Positions 20,189-28,009 of a stretch of 36,267 nucleotides of DNA are shown here, in pieces. Position 1 is the first letter of the stretch. Each line of letters begins with the position of its first letter. The translations under genes were made by a program, and so were the position numbers. The notes below the pieces were generated by a model that was not told the DNA's origin, did not search any database, and saw only the letters and a list, made by a program, of their open reading frames with translations. The DNA comes from an uncultured bacterium (lineage in GTDB: Bacteria > Pseudomonadota > Alphaproteobacteria > Sphingomonadales > Sphingomonadaceae): the NCBI GenBank assembly GCA_903884945.1, contig CAISGR010000281.1, positions 1 through 36,267 on the forward strand, given 5' to 3'.

Positions 20189-20371
20189 ATGACACAATAT
20201 GACTGGGGCGGGCTCCGCAGAATCGAAGCGTTCCGAGAGGTCGCAAGGCGCGGAATCGCGGATTCCCTGCCGGCCTATACGCCGCGCAGCCCGTCGCGAC
20301 GGTGCATCGGGCGTCCCGGAACGGCGCTAGAATCGATGAATCGAGATCTTCGCACGGCGAGCCGAGGATAA
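20189..20371 (+). CDS. Possible small protein, low confidence
   Basis: A 60-codon frame starts at ATG 20189 with AAAGGGG 8-10 bases before. The product (MTQYDWGGLRRIEAFREVARRG...) is basic, with an aromatic N-terminus and no transmembrane segment or known motif. It occupies most of the gap between the EcfG promoter and the L,D-transpeptidase gene. Coding bias is weaker than in neighbouring genes, so it may be chance. Confidence 0.3.
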   Translation: MTQYDWGGLRRIEAFREVARRGIADSLPAYTPRSPSRRCIGRPGTALESMNRDLRTASRG

Positions 20372-20450
20372 ATGGTGCGCGCGTCATTAGGCGATTCAGC
20401 GTATCATGATGCGATCCTCCCTCTTGGCGAGGGGAACGGCGAAAGTGACC

Positions 20451-21107
20451 ATGCGGGAACGAATTGATCCGGCGCCATCGCGCCGCAGTTTCGTGAAGAC
20501 CGGGGCAGCCATCGGCGCTGCGGCAGCATTGACATCGATCCTGCCGGCTGCTGCGGCGGCGATGGAGCCGCCATCGACTTATTTCGCGTCGCCGGATGTG
20601 GTTCGGCCTGCCCTGTTCCGTGCCGCGATGCAGGCGCTGCATTTCCATGGCAGCCGGTTCACCTATCGCGATCGTATCGCGATCGCCGATTTCAACCAGC
20701 CCTCTTCGAGTGCGCGTTTCTACTTCGTCGACTTGCTGAATGGCGCGACCGTTTCGATGCCTGTCACCCACGGGCGTGGCTCGGATCCCGAACATACCGG
20801 CTGGCTGCAGAGCTTCTCGAACGAGCCGGGTTCCTTCTCGTCCAGCAATGGCGCGTTCCTCGCGTCCGACTATTATGAAGGCAAGCACGGCCTGTCGCAG
20901 CGACTGGTCGGCCTCGATCCCACCAACAGCAATGCGCTCGATCGCGCGATCGTGATCCACCCGGCATGGTATGCAAGCCACGAAGTGCTGCGCACCAATG
21001 GCCAGCTTGGGCGGAGCGAAGGCTGTTTTGCCGTCGATCAGGGCGATCTCCAGCAGGCCTTCGCCCTGCTCGGGCCGGGCCGGATGCTTTATTCGGCCAA
21101 AGTCTGA
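20451..21107 (+). CDS. Tat-exported L,D-transpeptidase-like (YkuD_2) protein
   Basis: The chosen ATG 20451 gives 218 residues starting MRERIDPAPSRRSFVKTGAAIGAAAALTSILPAAAAA, a twin-arginine signal (SRRSFVK) with cleavage near AAA. An ATG at 20406 would add 15 residues before the Tat motif. The mature domain resembles the murein L,D-transpeptidase catalytic-domain family: ADFNQPSSSARFYFVDL, a conserved VTHGRGSDPEH, IHPAWYAS with the likely active-site histidine, and GRSEGCFAV with the cysteine nucleophile. It should act on peptidoglycan cross-links or lipoprotein attachment in the periplasm. Export by Tat suggests folding before export. A single-gene unit. Confidence 0.85.
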   Translation: MRERIDPAPSRRSFVKTGAAIGAAAALTSILPAAAAAMEPPSTYFASPDVVRPALFRAAMQALHFHGSRFTYRDRIAIADFNQPSSSARFYFVDLLNGATVSMPVTHGRGSDPEHTGWLQSFSNEPGSFSSSNGAFLASDYYEGKHGLSQRLVGLDPTNSNALDRAIVIHPAWYASHEVLRTNGQLGRSEGCFAVDQGDLQQAFALLGPGRMLYSAKV

Positions 21108-21197
21108 CGAACGGACGCCCGGCCTCTTGCGAGACCGTTCCGGGCATGAAACATCGGTGAGGCTGCCGGATTCGCGCAGCCCCAGCAGGAGCGTTTC

Positions 21198-21848
21198 ATG
21201 AGCATCTTTCCGGCCGACATCTTCACTGAGCCAGCCGATGTCGATCCCGACACACTGGCCAATCTCGGTCCGTTGCGCCGGCTTGCGGGGACCTGGGAGG
21301 CGGAGAAGGGCGTCGATCTGAACCCCAAGGCCGAGGGGCCGGAGCGTCGCGTGTTCCGCGAGCATATCGTGATGGAGCCCATCGATCCGCAGGCGAACGG
21401 TCCACAGCTTTTCTATGGCCTGCGTTACCACATCCATATCAACACGCCCGAGGAGGACATCACTTTCCACGACCAGGTCGGATACTGGCTGTGGGAGCCG
21501 GCGACGGGCCTGGTGCTGCAAACCGTGGCGATCCCGCGCGGGCAGGTCCTGATCGCTTCGGGCCAGGCGACGCCCGACGCCGACACGCTGGTGCTGACCG
21601 CGACGCGCGGGCAGACCGAGTACGGGATCTGCTCCACCGCCTTTCTCGAATATGCCTTCCGGACTGACGCGTATCGGATCGAGATATCGTTCCAGCCGGA
21701 TGGTGGCTGGAGCTATGTGACCGACACCACGCTCACCGTACATGGTCAGCCCGCGCCGTTTGCGCATCAGGACCGCAATACTCTCGCCAAGGTGGCGGAG
21801 CCCGAGCCCAATCCGCTGGCCCGGATTCTCGGGGCCAAGGCGGGGTGA
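21198..21848 (+). CDS. Heme-binding beta-barrel (nitrobindin/FABP-like) protein
   Basis: The 216-residue protein from ATG 21198 (AGGAG 9-13 bases before) matches the nitrobindin/THAP4-like lipocalin-type barrel family. LGPLRRLAGTWEAEKGVD corresponds to the first strand with the GTW motif, followed by HDQVGYWLWEPATGLVLQTVAIPRG and the C-terminal DTTLTVHGQPAPFAHQDRNTLAKV. Family members bind ferric heme through a C-terminal histidine and handle nitric oxide or peroxynitrite. Candidate ligands here are the histidines near residues 182-190, but the assignment is uncertain. It follows the L,D-transpeptidase gene by 90 bases. Cytoplasmic, as no signal is seen. Confidence 0.75.
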   Translation: MSIFPADIFTEPADVDPDTLANLGPLRRLAGTWEAEKGVDLNPKAEGPERRVFREHIVMEPIDPQANGPQLFYGLRYHIHINTPEEDITFHDQVGYWLWEPATGLVLQTVAIPRGQVLIASGQATPDADTLVLTATRGQTEYGICSTAFLEYAFRTDAYRIEISFQPDGGWSYVTDTTLTVHGQPAPFAHQDRNTLAKVAEPEPNPLARILGAKAG

Positions 21849-21900
21849 GGCATTGCCCGTGACGCCGGCGCTCCGGGCCGTCGGGGTGGGGGCGCAGCCC

Positions 21901-22116
21901 TTAGAAGCTGCCGCCCCATTTCGTGCGCGTCACCAGGCCGGTGATGATCTTCGATCCGAATGCCTTGCGGATCACGGCGGCATCGTCGCCATTCATCAGT
22001 ACGACGCGCGTACCGCCGGAAATCAGCGTCTCGATCGCACTGATCGTGGCGTTATGCTTGGCGCAGCGCGCGATCACTTCGGCCTGATCGGCATCGACAT
22101 TCATGGCGCGTGACAT
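21901..22116 (-). CDS. Conserved small hypothetical protein
   Basis: ATG 22116 with AAGGA 8 bases before yields 71 residues beginning MSRAMNVDADQAEVIARCAKHNATISAIETLISGG. The sequence alternates helix and strand (TRVVLMNGDDAAVIRKAFGSKIITG), giving the look of a compact alpha/beta domain. I recall close relatives as uncharacterised small proteins in sphingomonads. No catalytic motif is visible and the function is unknown. It is convergent with the nitrobindin-like gene and a stand-alone unit. Confidence 0.75.
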   Translation of the reverse strand: MSRAMNVDADQAEVIARCAKHNATISAIETLISGGTRVVLMNGDDAAVIRKAFGSKIITGLVTRTKWGGSF

Positions 22117-22385
22117 GGATCTATCCTTCAAGGGCATCGCACCGGGCAGGGCCCGGGCGATCCCGTATCGTGGTGGGTTGGAAGGCCGTGTCGTTCGGTC
22201 CGGCTCCCGGGCATCAAGCGGGAGCACAAGGTCTCTCAGCCGCGCAGCAATCGATGACCGATCCGTCGCACGATGGACTGGTCCTAGCAGATTGCGGCTG
22301 GAAATGGAACCGGCATGAGGGGGGCCACGCCAAAGCAGCCAGCGGTCTTGCGGAAACTTCCCCGACATAGGATCGTTCGATCACG

Positions 22386-23168
22386 ATGACCCTGTCCCGG
22401 TGCGAAGACCCCACAGACCTTAAATCCCCGGCCGATGCCGCCCTGCATATGCTGCGCGAATGCTGGCTGCTGGCGTGGAGCATCGTTCCTGCGGGCAAGA
22501 CGTTGCGGCGGCGGATCGCGAGCCGCGGTGGGCCGCGTATCCTGGTGCTGCCCGGTTTTCTCGCGACCGACGCCTCGATGCGGCCGATGCGTCTGGGCCT
22601 GCGCTATGCCGGCTACCGTGCCTATCGCTGGGGCCTGGGGCGCAATCTCGGTGCCTCGGCCGACCTGCTCGACCGGCTCGATCGGCGGTTGGACCAGTTG
22701 CAGCGGCGCGATGATCGTCCGGTGATCCTGCTCGGCTGGAGTTTCGGCGGGCTGATCGCGCGGGAATATGCGAAGGTTGCGCCGCGCCGTGTCCGCGCTG
22801 TCATCACCCTCGGCAGCCCCTTTTCGGGCGATCTCAGCACCACCCTGCTGGCGCGGGTTTATGAATGGGTCGCCGGGCACCCGGTTTCCGCGCCCCCGAT
22901 CGAGTGCACCTTGTCCGAAAAGCCGCCCGTGCCGACGGTGGCGATCTGGTCGCGCTGCGACGGGGTGATTCCGGCATCGGCGGCGCGCGGGGCGGCGGGG
23001 GAGGCGGACCACCGGATCGAGGTAAGCTGCGCGCATCTCGCCTATCCGTCGGATCCCGGGGTGCTCGCCGCCGTGCTCGAGGCGGTCGATCGTTGTTGCC
23101 CGGAAACCGGGATGGCCGCGCCCGCCAGATCAGCATTCCGGCTGGGCGCACGCGAACTTCCCGCCTGA
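22386..23168 (+). CDS. Alpha/beta-hydrolase, lipase-like
   Basis: The 260-residue protein contains the nucleophile elbow GWSFGG (about residues 119-124), the strand-turn LVLPGFLATDASMRPM forming the oxyanion loop region, a likely catalytic aspartate in WSRCDGVIP and a catalytic histidine in SCAHLAYPSDP. No signal peptide is seen, so it is probably cytoplasmic or peripherally membrane-bound; the N-terminal segment ALHMLRECWLLAWSIVPAG is moderately hydrophobic. The substrate cannot be inferred. It is convergent with the ABC exporter operon (1 base between stops). Start ATG 22386 has a weak ribosome-binding site. Confidence 0.85.
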   Translation: MTLSRCEDPTDLKSPADAALHMLRECWLLAWSIVPAGKTLRRRIASRGGPRILVLPGFLATDASMRPMRLGLRYAGYRAYRWGLGRNLGASADLLDRLDRRLDQLQRRDDRPVILLGWSFGGLIAREYAKVAPRRVRAVITLGSPFSGDLSTTLLARVYEWVAGHPVSAPPIECTLSEKPPVPTVAIWSRCDGVIPASAARGAAGEADHRIEVSCAHLAYPSDPGVLAAVLEAVDRCCPETGMAAPARSAFRLGARELPA

Positions 23169-23169
23169 T

Positions 23170-23868
23170 TCAGTCGTGGCGGGGCGAATGCTCGACCGCC
23201 ACGATGCGCCCGTCCAGCATCGAGATCCGAACATCCGATGCTGCGGCGATACCGAGATCATGCGTGACGCACACGACCGCGCGGCCCTGTTCATGGGCAA
23301 GCGCCTTGAAGGTCTCGACGACGCGGGCGCTGTTGTGACTGTCGAGATTGCCGGTGGGCTCGTCGCCCAGGATCAGCGCCGGATCGTTGGCCAGCGCCCG
23401 CGCAATGGCAACGCGCTGCCGTTCGCCGCCCGACAGGCGATCGGGCGTCTCGTCTTCCTTGCCTTCCAGCCCTTGCGCCGCGAGCAGTTGCAGCGCGCGC
23501 GTGCGGGCTGCCGCATCATCGAGCCGGCCAAGGCGGCGGATCGGCAGCATGACATTTTCGAACGCGGTGAATTCCGGCAGGAGGAAGTGGAACTGAAAGA
23601 CGAAGCCGAACCGTTCGAGGCGAAGTCGCGCCCGGGCATCGCCATCGAGCGCGCCGACATCCTCGCCGTCGAGCAGCAAGGTGCCGCCGGTGGGGTGGTC
23701 GATCAGGCCGAGCAGGTAGAGCAGGGAGGATTTGCCGCAGCCGGACGGCCCGACAATCGTGGTGAAGGTGCCGGGCTCGATCGCAAGCGTTGCCTCCGCG
23801 ACAAGGACGATCGGCGGTGTGCCGGGGAGGCTGCGCGCCAGCTGACGCCCTTCGAGCAGCGCGGTCAT
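23170..23868 (-). CDS. ABC transporter ATPase, MacB/LolD type
   Basis: The 232-residue ATPase has Walker A GPSGCGKSS (about 40-48), Q-loop region FGFVFQFHFLLPEFTAFENV, signature LSGGERQR (about 143-150), Walker B LILGDEP and switch histidine THD. The HFLLPEFTAFENVMLP pattern is characteristic of the LolD/MacB/FtsE subgroup that works with FtsX-fold permeases to move lipoproteins or peptides by mechanotransmission. Its ATG at 23868 overlaps the permease stop (ATGA), so permease and ATPase are coupled. It is the last gene of the operon adaptor - permease - ATPase. Confidence 0.93.
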   Translation of the reverse strand: MTALLEGRQLARSLPGTPPIVLVAEATLAIEPGTFTTIVGPSGCGKSSLLYLLGLIDHPTGGTLLLDGEDVGALDGDARARLRLERFGFVFQFHFLLPEFTAFENVMLPIRRLGRLDDAAARTRALQLLAAQGLEGKEDETPDRLSGGERQRVAIARALANDPALILGDEPTGNLDSHNSARVVETFKALAHEQGRAVVCVTHDLGIAAASDVRISMLDGRIVAVEHSPRHD

Positions 23869-25115
23869 GCCGCACCCCGCAGGATCTCTACTGGATCGAC
23901 CCGCGCCGCCTTGCGCGCCGGCAGCCAGGCAGCGACCACGCCCGCCAGCAGCGAGGCGCCGGCCGCGATGGCATATTGCCGCGCACCATGGTCGAGCGGG
24001 ATCGTCTGGTGCTCACCGGCGATCGGGAAGTCGAGCGAGCCGAGGATCGCCATCAGCCCCGTGCCGAGCAGCCAGCCGAGCAGCACGCCGATCACTGACA
24101 GGATGATGCCCTGGGCAATGAAGATCAGCTGCAGGTCGGCTTGCGAGAAGCCGATCGAACGCATGATCGCGATGTCGCGCCTTTTGTCCGAAACGCTGTT
24201 CGACACCACGGTATAGATACCAAAGCTGGCGACCAGCAGGATCGCCGAAACCACGCTGTACATGATCACGTCGCGCACCACGATCAGCGAGAGCAGGTCG
24301 GAGGACCGCTCCTGCCAGCTTTCGGCCTTGTAGCCGAAGCGCGCCTCCAGTCCGGTCGCGACTGTCTGCGCCATATAGGGGTCGGCCACGCGAATGCCGA
24401 TGCGGTTAATGATGAAGGGGCGGCCCAGCATCGACTGCGCCTCGCGCAACAGCACATAGCCCGAGGACGAGGCGAGCTGCGACTGGCCGCGCTTGAACAG
24501 ACCGACGATGCGCAGCGTGCGCGTGGCGCCGGAGGCGGCGGTCGCGGAGACGACATCGCCCATGCCGATGCCCAGCCGCCGCGCCAGTTCCTCGCCGATG
24601 ATGATCCCGCCTTGCACCGTCTCCAGGTCGTGCAGCCGGCCCATGCGCAGATTGGTTTCGATCGTGCTGATCCGCTTCTCGATCTCGGGATCGATGCCGA
24701 CGATCCCGATCGCTTCCTCATGTCCCCCGAGGCGAAGGGTGACGCCCCCGGTCAGGCTGGGCGAGGCGATCGCCCCGGGCAGTGCGTCCGCGGCGGCGAG
24801 TATCGCGGGCCAGTCCTTCAGGCCGCGCACTTCGTTGCGCACCTTGTAGCCGTGGAGCGCCACCGCGCCGCCGGGAAAGGCGCGGACGCCGGGTTGCGGT
24901 GGCGGACTGCGCAGCTCGTCGGAAATGATGATGTGCGGCGCGGCATCGATCAGCCGGCTGATGAAATCGTTCTGGCTACCGATCATCATTGCCGACACGG
25001 CGAGGAAAAAGCCGACCCCGACCGCGACGCCGCTGACCGCGACCAGCGTCTGGCGGCGGCGGCGCGACAGGTGCTTGATGGCGATGCCGAGCAGGAGCGG
25101 CAGCCGGCCACTCAC
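23865..25115 (-). CDS. ABC exporter permease, FtsX/MacB-like
   Basis: The 416-residue protein has the FtsX-type layout. One helix near the N-terminus (QTLVAVSGVAVGVGFFLAVSAMM) precedes a large periplasmic domain (residues about 50-270) and three C-terminal helices (YSVVSAILLVASFGIYTVV; GIILSVIGVLLGWLLGTGLMAIL; YAIAAGASLLAGVVAAWLPA) ending in ARKAARVDPVEILRGAA, the conserved C-terminal coupling segment. Together with the ATPase and the adaptor it should form a MacAB-like exporter. The start ATG at 25115 overlaps the adaptor stop (ATGA). Substrate unknown; no TolC-like gene is adjacent, though the RND channel at 2939-4399 could in principle serve. Confidence 0.92.
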   Translation of the reverse strand: MSGRLPLLLGIAIKHLSRRRRQTLVAVSGVAVGVGFFLAVSAMMIGSQNDFISRLIDAAPHIIISDELRSPPPQPGVRAFPGGAVALHGYKVRNEVRGLKDWPAILAAADALPGAIASPSLTGGVTLRLGGHEEAIGIVGIDPEIEKRISTIETNLRMGRLHDLETVQGGIIIGEELARRLGIGMGDVVSATAASGATRTLRIVGLFKRGQSQLASSSGYVLLREAQSMLGRPFIINRIGIRVADPYMAQTVATGLEARFGYKAESWQERSSDLLSLIVVRDVIMYSVVSAILLVASFGIYTVVSNSVSDKRRDIAIMRSIGFSQADLQLIFIAQGIILSVIGVLLGWLLGTGLMAILGSLDFPIAGEHQTIPLDHGARQYAIAAGASLLAGVVAAWLPARKAARVDPVEILRGAA

Positions 25116-26122
25116 CGCGCGGCAGACCGCGCCTTGACGCGGTCGCCCTCACGCAGATCGGCAGGCGGAGTGTCGATCACCAGTTCGCCCGCGCGGAGGC
25201 CCGCGAGGATCTCGGCCTTGTCCGCGCCGATGATGCCGCTGCGCACCGTGCGGCGATGCGCCCGGCCCCCTTCGACCACCCAGACCTGCCCGCCGGCGAG
25301 GGTCGAGGCCGGCACCAGCAGGGCCTGCGTGACGCGGCGCGTCTCGATGTTCACCTCAAGCGTCATGCCGGGGGGCAGGGTGGGGCCATCGTCGAGCTTG
25401 AGCCGGGCGCGAAAGGCGCGCTGGTTGGGGTCGCCGCCGGGGGTCAGTTCGCGGACATGGCCGTGCAGCACGCGCCCCGGCCAGGCGTCGCTCGACAGCA
25501 GGGCGGGCTGGCCAACACGGATGCGGGCGACATCGCGCTCGTCGACGGTCGCGGTCACCCGCATATGTGCCGGATCGCCGAGCAGCATCAATACGCGCGT
25601 CGGGGTGGCGAGGTCACCCGTCTCGACGTCGCGCTTCAGCACGATGCCGTCGATTCCGGCTCGCACCACCGCCTGCCCGACATGGGCGCGCGCCGAAGCT
25701 TCAGCGGCGCGGGCGGCGTCGGCATTCGCGACGGCAGCGTCGCGGGCGGCGCGCGTCACCCAGCCCTGGCTGAACAGCGCCAGCGCGCGGCGCTCCGCCA
25801 GCGCTGCGCCGAGCCGTTGCGCAGCTGCCTGAGCGAGCAGCGCGCGCTGATCCTCGTCGTCGAGCAGCACCAGGGCCTGGCCGCGCTTCACCCGATCCCC
25901 TTCGGCCACCAGCACCTGCGTCACCGGTGCGGTCAGCCGCGCGGCAACGGATACCGGCTGGTCGGCTTCGACGAAGCCGGTGGCATAGACGAGATCCGCC
26001 GCCGGGCCGGTGCGGACAGCCGCAATGGTGACTGGTGTCGGGACCGACCGCCACAGGACATAGCCACCAGCCGTCGCTGCCACGATACATGCCACGACCA
26101 ACCAGAAGCGCATTCTTCGCAT
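25112..26122 (-). CDS. Periplasmic adaptor (HlyD/MacA-like)
   Basis: The 336-residue protein has one N-terminal membrane anchor (MRFWLVVACIVAATAGGYVLW) and then the membrane-fusion layout: lipoyl half (VSVAARLTAPVTQVLVAEGDRVKRGQALVLLDD), a short alanine-rich helical hairpin, second lipoyl half (VVRAGIDGIVLKRDVETGDLATP), beta-barrel and membrane-proximal domain. The hairpin is shorter than in MacA. It should bridge the ABC permease to an outer-membrane channel. Two starts are possible (ATG 26122 or the ATG three codons later). It is 66 bases downstream of the FAD oxidoreductase gene and may share its transcript. Confidence 0.9.
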   Translation of the reverse strand: MRRMRFWLVVACIVAATAGGYVLWRSVPTPVTIAAVRTGPAADLVYATGFVEADQPVSVAARLTAPVTQVLVAEGDRVKRGQALVLLDDEDQRALLAQAAAQRLGAALAERRALALFSQGWVTRAARDAAVANADAARAAEASARAHVGQAVVRAGIDGIVLKRDVETGDLATPTRVLMLLGDPAHMRVTATVDERDVARIRVGQPALLSSDAWPGRVLHGHVRELTPGGDPNQRAFRARLKLDDGPTLPPGMTLEVNIETRRVTQALLVPASTLAGGQVWVVEGGRAHRRTVRSGIIGADKAEILAGLRAGELVIDTPPADLREGDRVKARSAAR

Positions 26123-26188
26123 GACCCGGAAATAACCACGATCGACCGCAAGTGCGCTTGGGGATGCTACGTACGGCGGAAGCGAGCC

Positions 26189-27676
26189 TCAGGCCGGGAA
26201 GGGAACCCGATCCTCCCGGCAGATCGCCTGCACCGCGGCGCGCCCGGTCATCAGCCCGCCGGGCAGGCCGCCGCCGGGCTGGACCCACTGGCCCGCCCGC
26301 ACGAGCCGATGCAGGCCCGGCAGGGTCATGGGCAGCCCGCCAAATCCCGTTTCGGGCGTCATCAGCCAGCCTTCCATGCTCCCCTTCCAGTTGCCCGTGA
26401 GGCGCATCACCGTCGCGGGAGTCGAGACGTCGGTCACTTCGATCGCACTCGCGACACCCGGCACGCGGCGGTCGAGAATGGCGATGACGGCCCGGGCCAC
26501 GCGCTCCTTTTCCGCACGATATTGCTCGTCGTCCTTCTCGCGCAGCCCTGCCCAATAAGCAAAGTTCTGCGTCGGCAGGAAGCAGGTGACCGCCGTCTTG
26601 CCTGCCGGTGCGCAGGTCGGATCGTAATGGAACAGACGGAAGGAAAGCTGCTCGAGGCTGGTGGCGGGATCGAGGACGAGCGGCGCATCGAGCACGATCG
26701 TCAGATAGCCCGGCTCTGCCGACAGATCGCGTGCCACGCCGAGCGATACCTGGAGATAGGAGGGGAAGGTCTCGAAAGTCTCGAACACCTGATCGACGCT
26801 CTCGTCGGTATAGGCGCCGCCGAGCAGGTCGTAGACCGTGGCGTGCCCATCGGCGGCCGAGATCACCCAGTCCGCGGCGATCGTCTCGCCCCCCGCCAGC
26901 CGGACGCCGACCGCTGCGTCGTCCTCGACCAGAATCCGGTCGACCAGGGCACCGCAGCGCAGAGTGCCGCCCAGGCTTGCAAACCGGTCCGCGACCAGGT
27001 CGACCACCGCCCGCGATCCGCCGATCGGATAACCCGCATTGCGGGCGCTCATCCACGCGAGCGAGAAGATCAAGGCGAGCACCGACATCCGCGCCGACCC
27101 TCCCTCGCCGAAGAAGCGCCGGACCAGCGGATTGGTGAAGCGCTTGCCATAGTCCTCGGCCGAAACGTGCGACAGCCGCCACAGCAGCGGCATTTCAGGC
27201 AGCATCCGCAGCATCGCCAGGCCCCTTTCAGGCCAGCCCGCACTCGGATCCGGAATCGGCAGGTCGATCAGGTGGCGGATCGCGCGGGTGAAATTGCCGA
27301 TCTCCTCGGCATCCTCGGGTGCGATCGTCAGCAGTTCGGCTTCGAGCCAGTCGACGTCCGAAAACACATGCAGCGCCTTCCCGTCCTGGCTTTCCACCCG
27401 AACGAATTCCTCATGGTAGAGGAATTTCAGCGAATCGATATCGCATACCTCGCGCCACTCGTCGTGCAGCGCGCCTTCGGGATCGGAACCGAGCAGCCAG
27501 TGCAGGCAGGTTTCGAAGACATAGTCGCCGCGCTGCCAGCGTGTCGCGAGCCCGCCCGGGCTCTCGTGCCGTTCGAGCAGTATGACCTCATAGCCGGCCT
27601 TGCGCGCATAGACCGCCGCGCACAGCCCGGCGATTCCGCCGCCGATGATAACGATCCTGCGTGCCTGCTGCGTCAT
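26189..27676 (-). CDS. FAD-dependent oxidoreductase, phytoene desaturase/CrtI-like
   Basis: The 495-residue protein from ATG 27676 has the Rossmann dinucleotide motif VIIGGGIAGLCAAVYARKAGYEVILLE (residues about 8-33), then ERHESPGGLATRW, the second FAD contact typical of amine-oxidase/CrtI enzymes. SRAVVDLVADRFASLGG and the C-terminal WVQPGGGLPGGLMTGRAAVQAI complete the FAD-binding fold. Relatives desaturate or isomerise carotenoids or other polyenes, or reduce prenyl chains. Without carotenoid genes nearby the substrate is open. GAGGG precedes the start; an alternative ATG lies a few codons upstream. It is the first gene leftwards and may form an operon with the ABC exporter, hinting at export of its lipid-like product. 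Confidence 0.88.
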   Translation of the reverse strand: MTQQARRIVIIGGGIAGLCAAVYARKAGYEVILLERHESPGGLATRWQRGDYVFETCLHWLLGSDPEGALHDEWREVCDIDSLKFLYHEEFVRVESQDGKALHVFSDVDWLEAELLTIAPEDAEEIGNFTRAIRHLIDLPIPDPSAGWPERGLAMLRMLPEMPLLWRLSHVSAEDYGKRFTNPLVRRFFGEGGSARMSVLALIFSLAWMSARNAGYPIGGSRAVVDLVADRFASLGGTLRCGALVDRILVEDDAAVGVRLAGGETIAADWVISAADGHATVYDLLGGAYTDESVDQVFETFETFPSYLQVSLGVARDLSAEPGYLTIVLDAPLVLDPATSLEQLSFRLFHYDPTCAPAGKTAVTCFLPTQNFAYWAGLREKDDEQYRAEKERVARAVIAILDRRVPGVASAIEVTDVSTPATVMRLTGNWKGSMEGWLMTPETGFGGLPMTLPGLHRLVRAGQWVQPGGGLPGGLMTGRAAVQAICREDRVPFPA

Positions 27677-28009
27677 GATGCCCTCATGCGATATGTGCGG
27701 AGAAAGGGCGAAGTGGACTGCCGGCCCGGCGCCCACAATTGGGCACATTGCGTATGGAACGACGGAAGGCGCGGCCCCTCGGCCACGCCGCCTCGGCAAC
27801 CTTTGTCCCGGACGGGGGTTGAACGTTTCAGGAGCGAACCGACGGTTGGGACCAGCTTGCCATATCGATCAGTTTTGGAGCGGGAGGCGCAGCCGCCCGG
27901 CGGCGCTATGGACTATTTCCATGTTAAGGCGTCCGATGACGGCCTCCTCTAGGATGCAGCCTTGCCATCCGTCGCGCTTATCTCTGGCGCCCCCAACAAT
28001 GGAGCCATG
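27677..28009. other. Divergent intergenic region, no gene seen
   Basis: This stretch separates the minus-strand oxidoreductase from the KaiC-like gene. I see no RNA gene, repeat or convincing frame. A GGAAC at 27754 lacks a CGTT at EcfG spacing. Promoters for both directions must lie here but none is clear. Confidence 0.4.

Noticed and set aside
22254..22370. 38-codon frame MTDPSHDGLVLADCG... upstream of the hydrolase
   Set aside because: No ribosome-binding site of note and no conservation that I recognise; it is too short to support.
22374..22377. CGTT after GGAAA as an EcfG promoter for the hydrolase
   Set aside because: The -35 deviates (GGAAA) and the predicted transcript would start at or inside the start codon.
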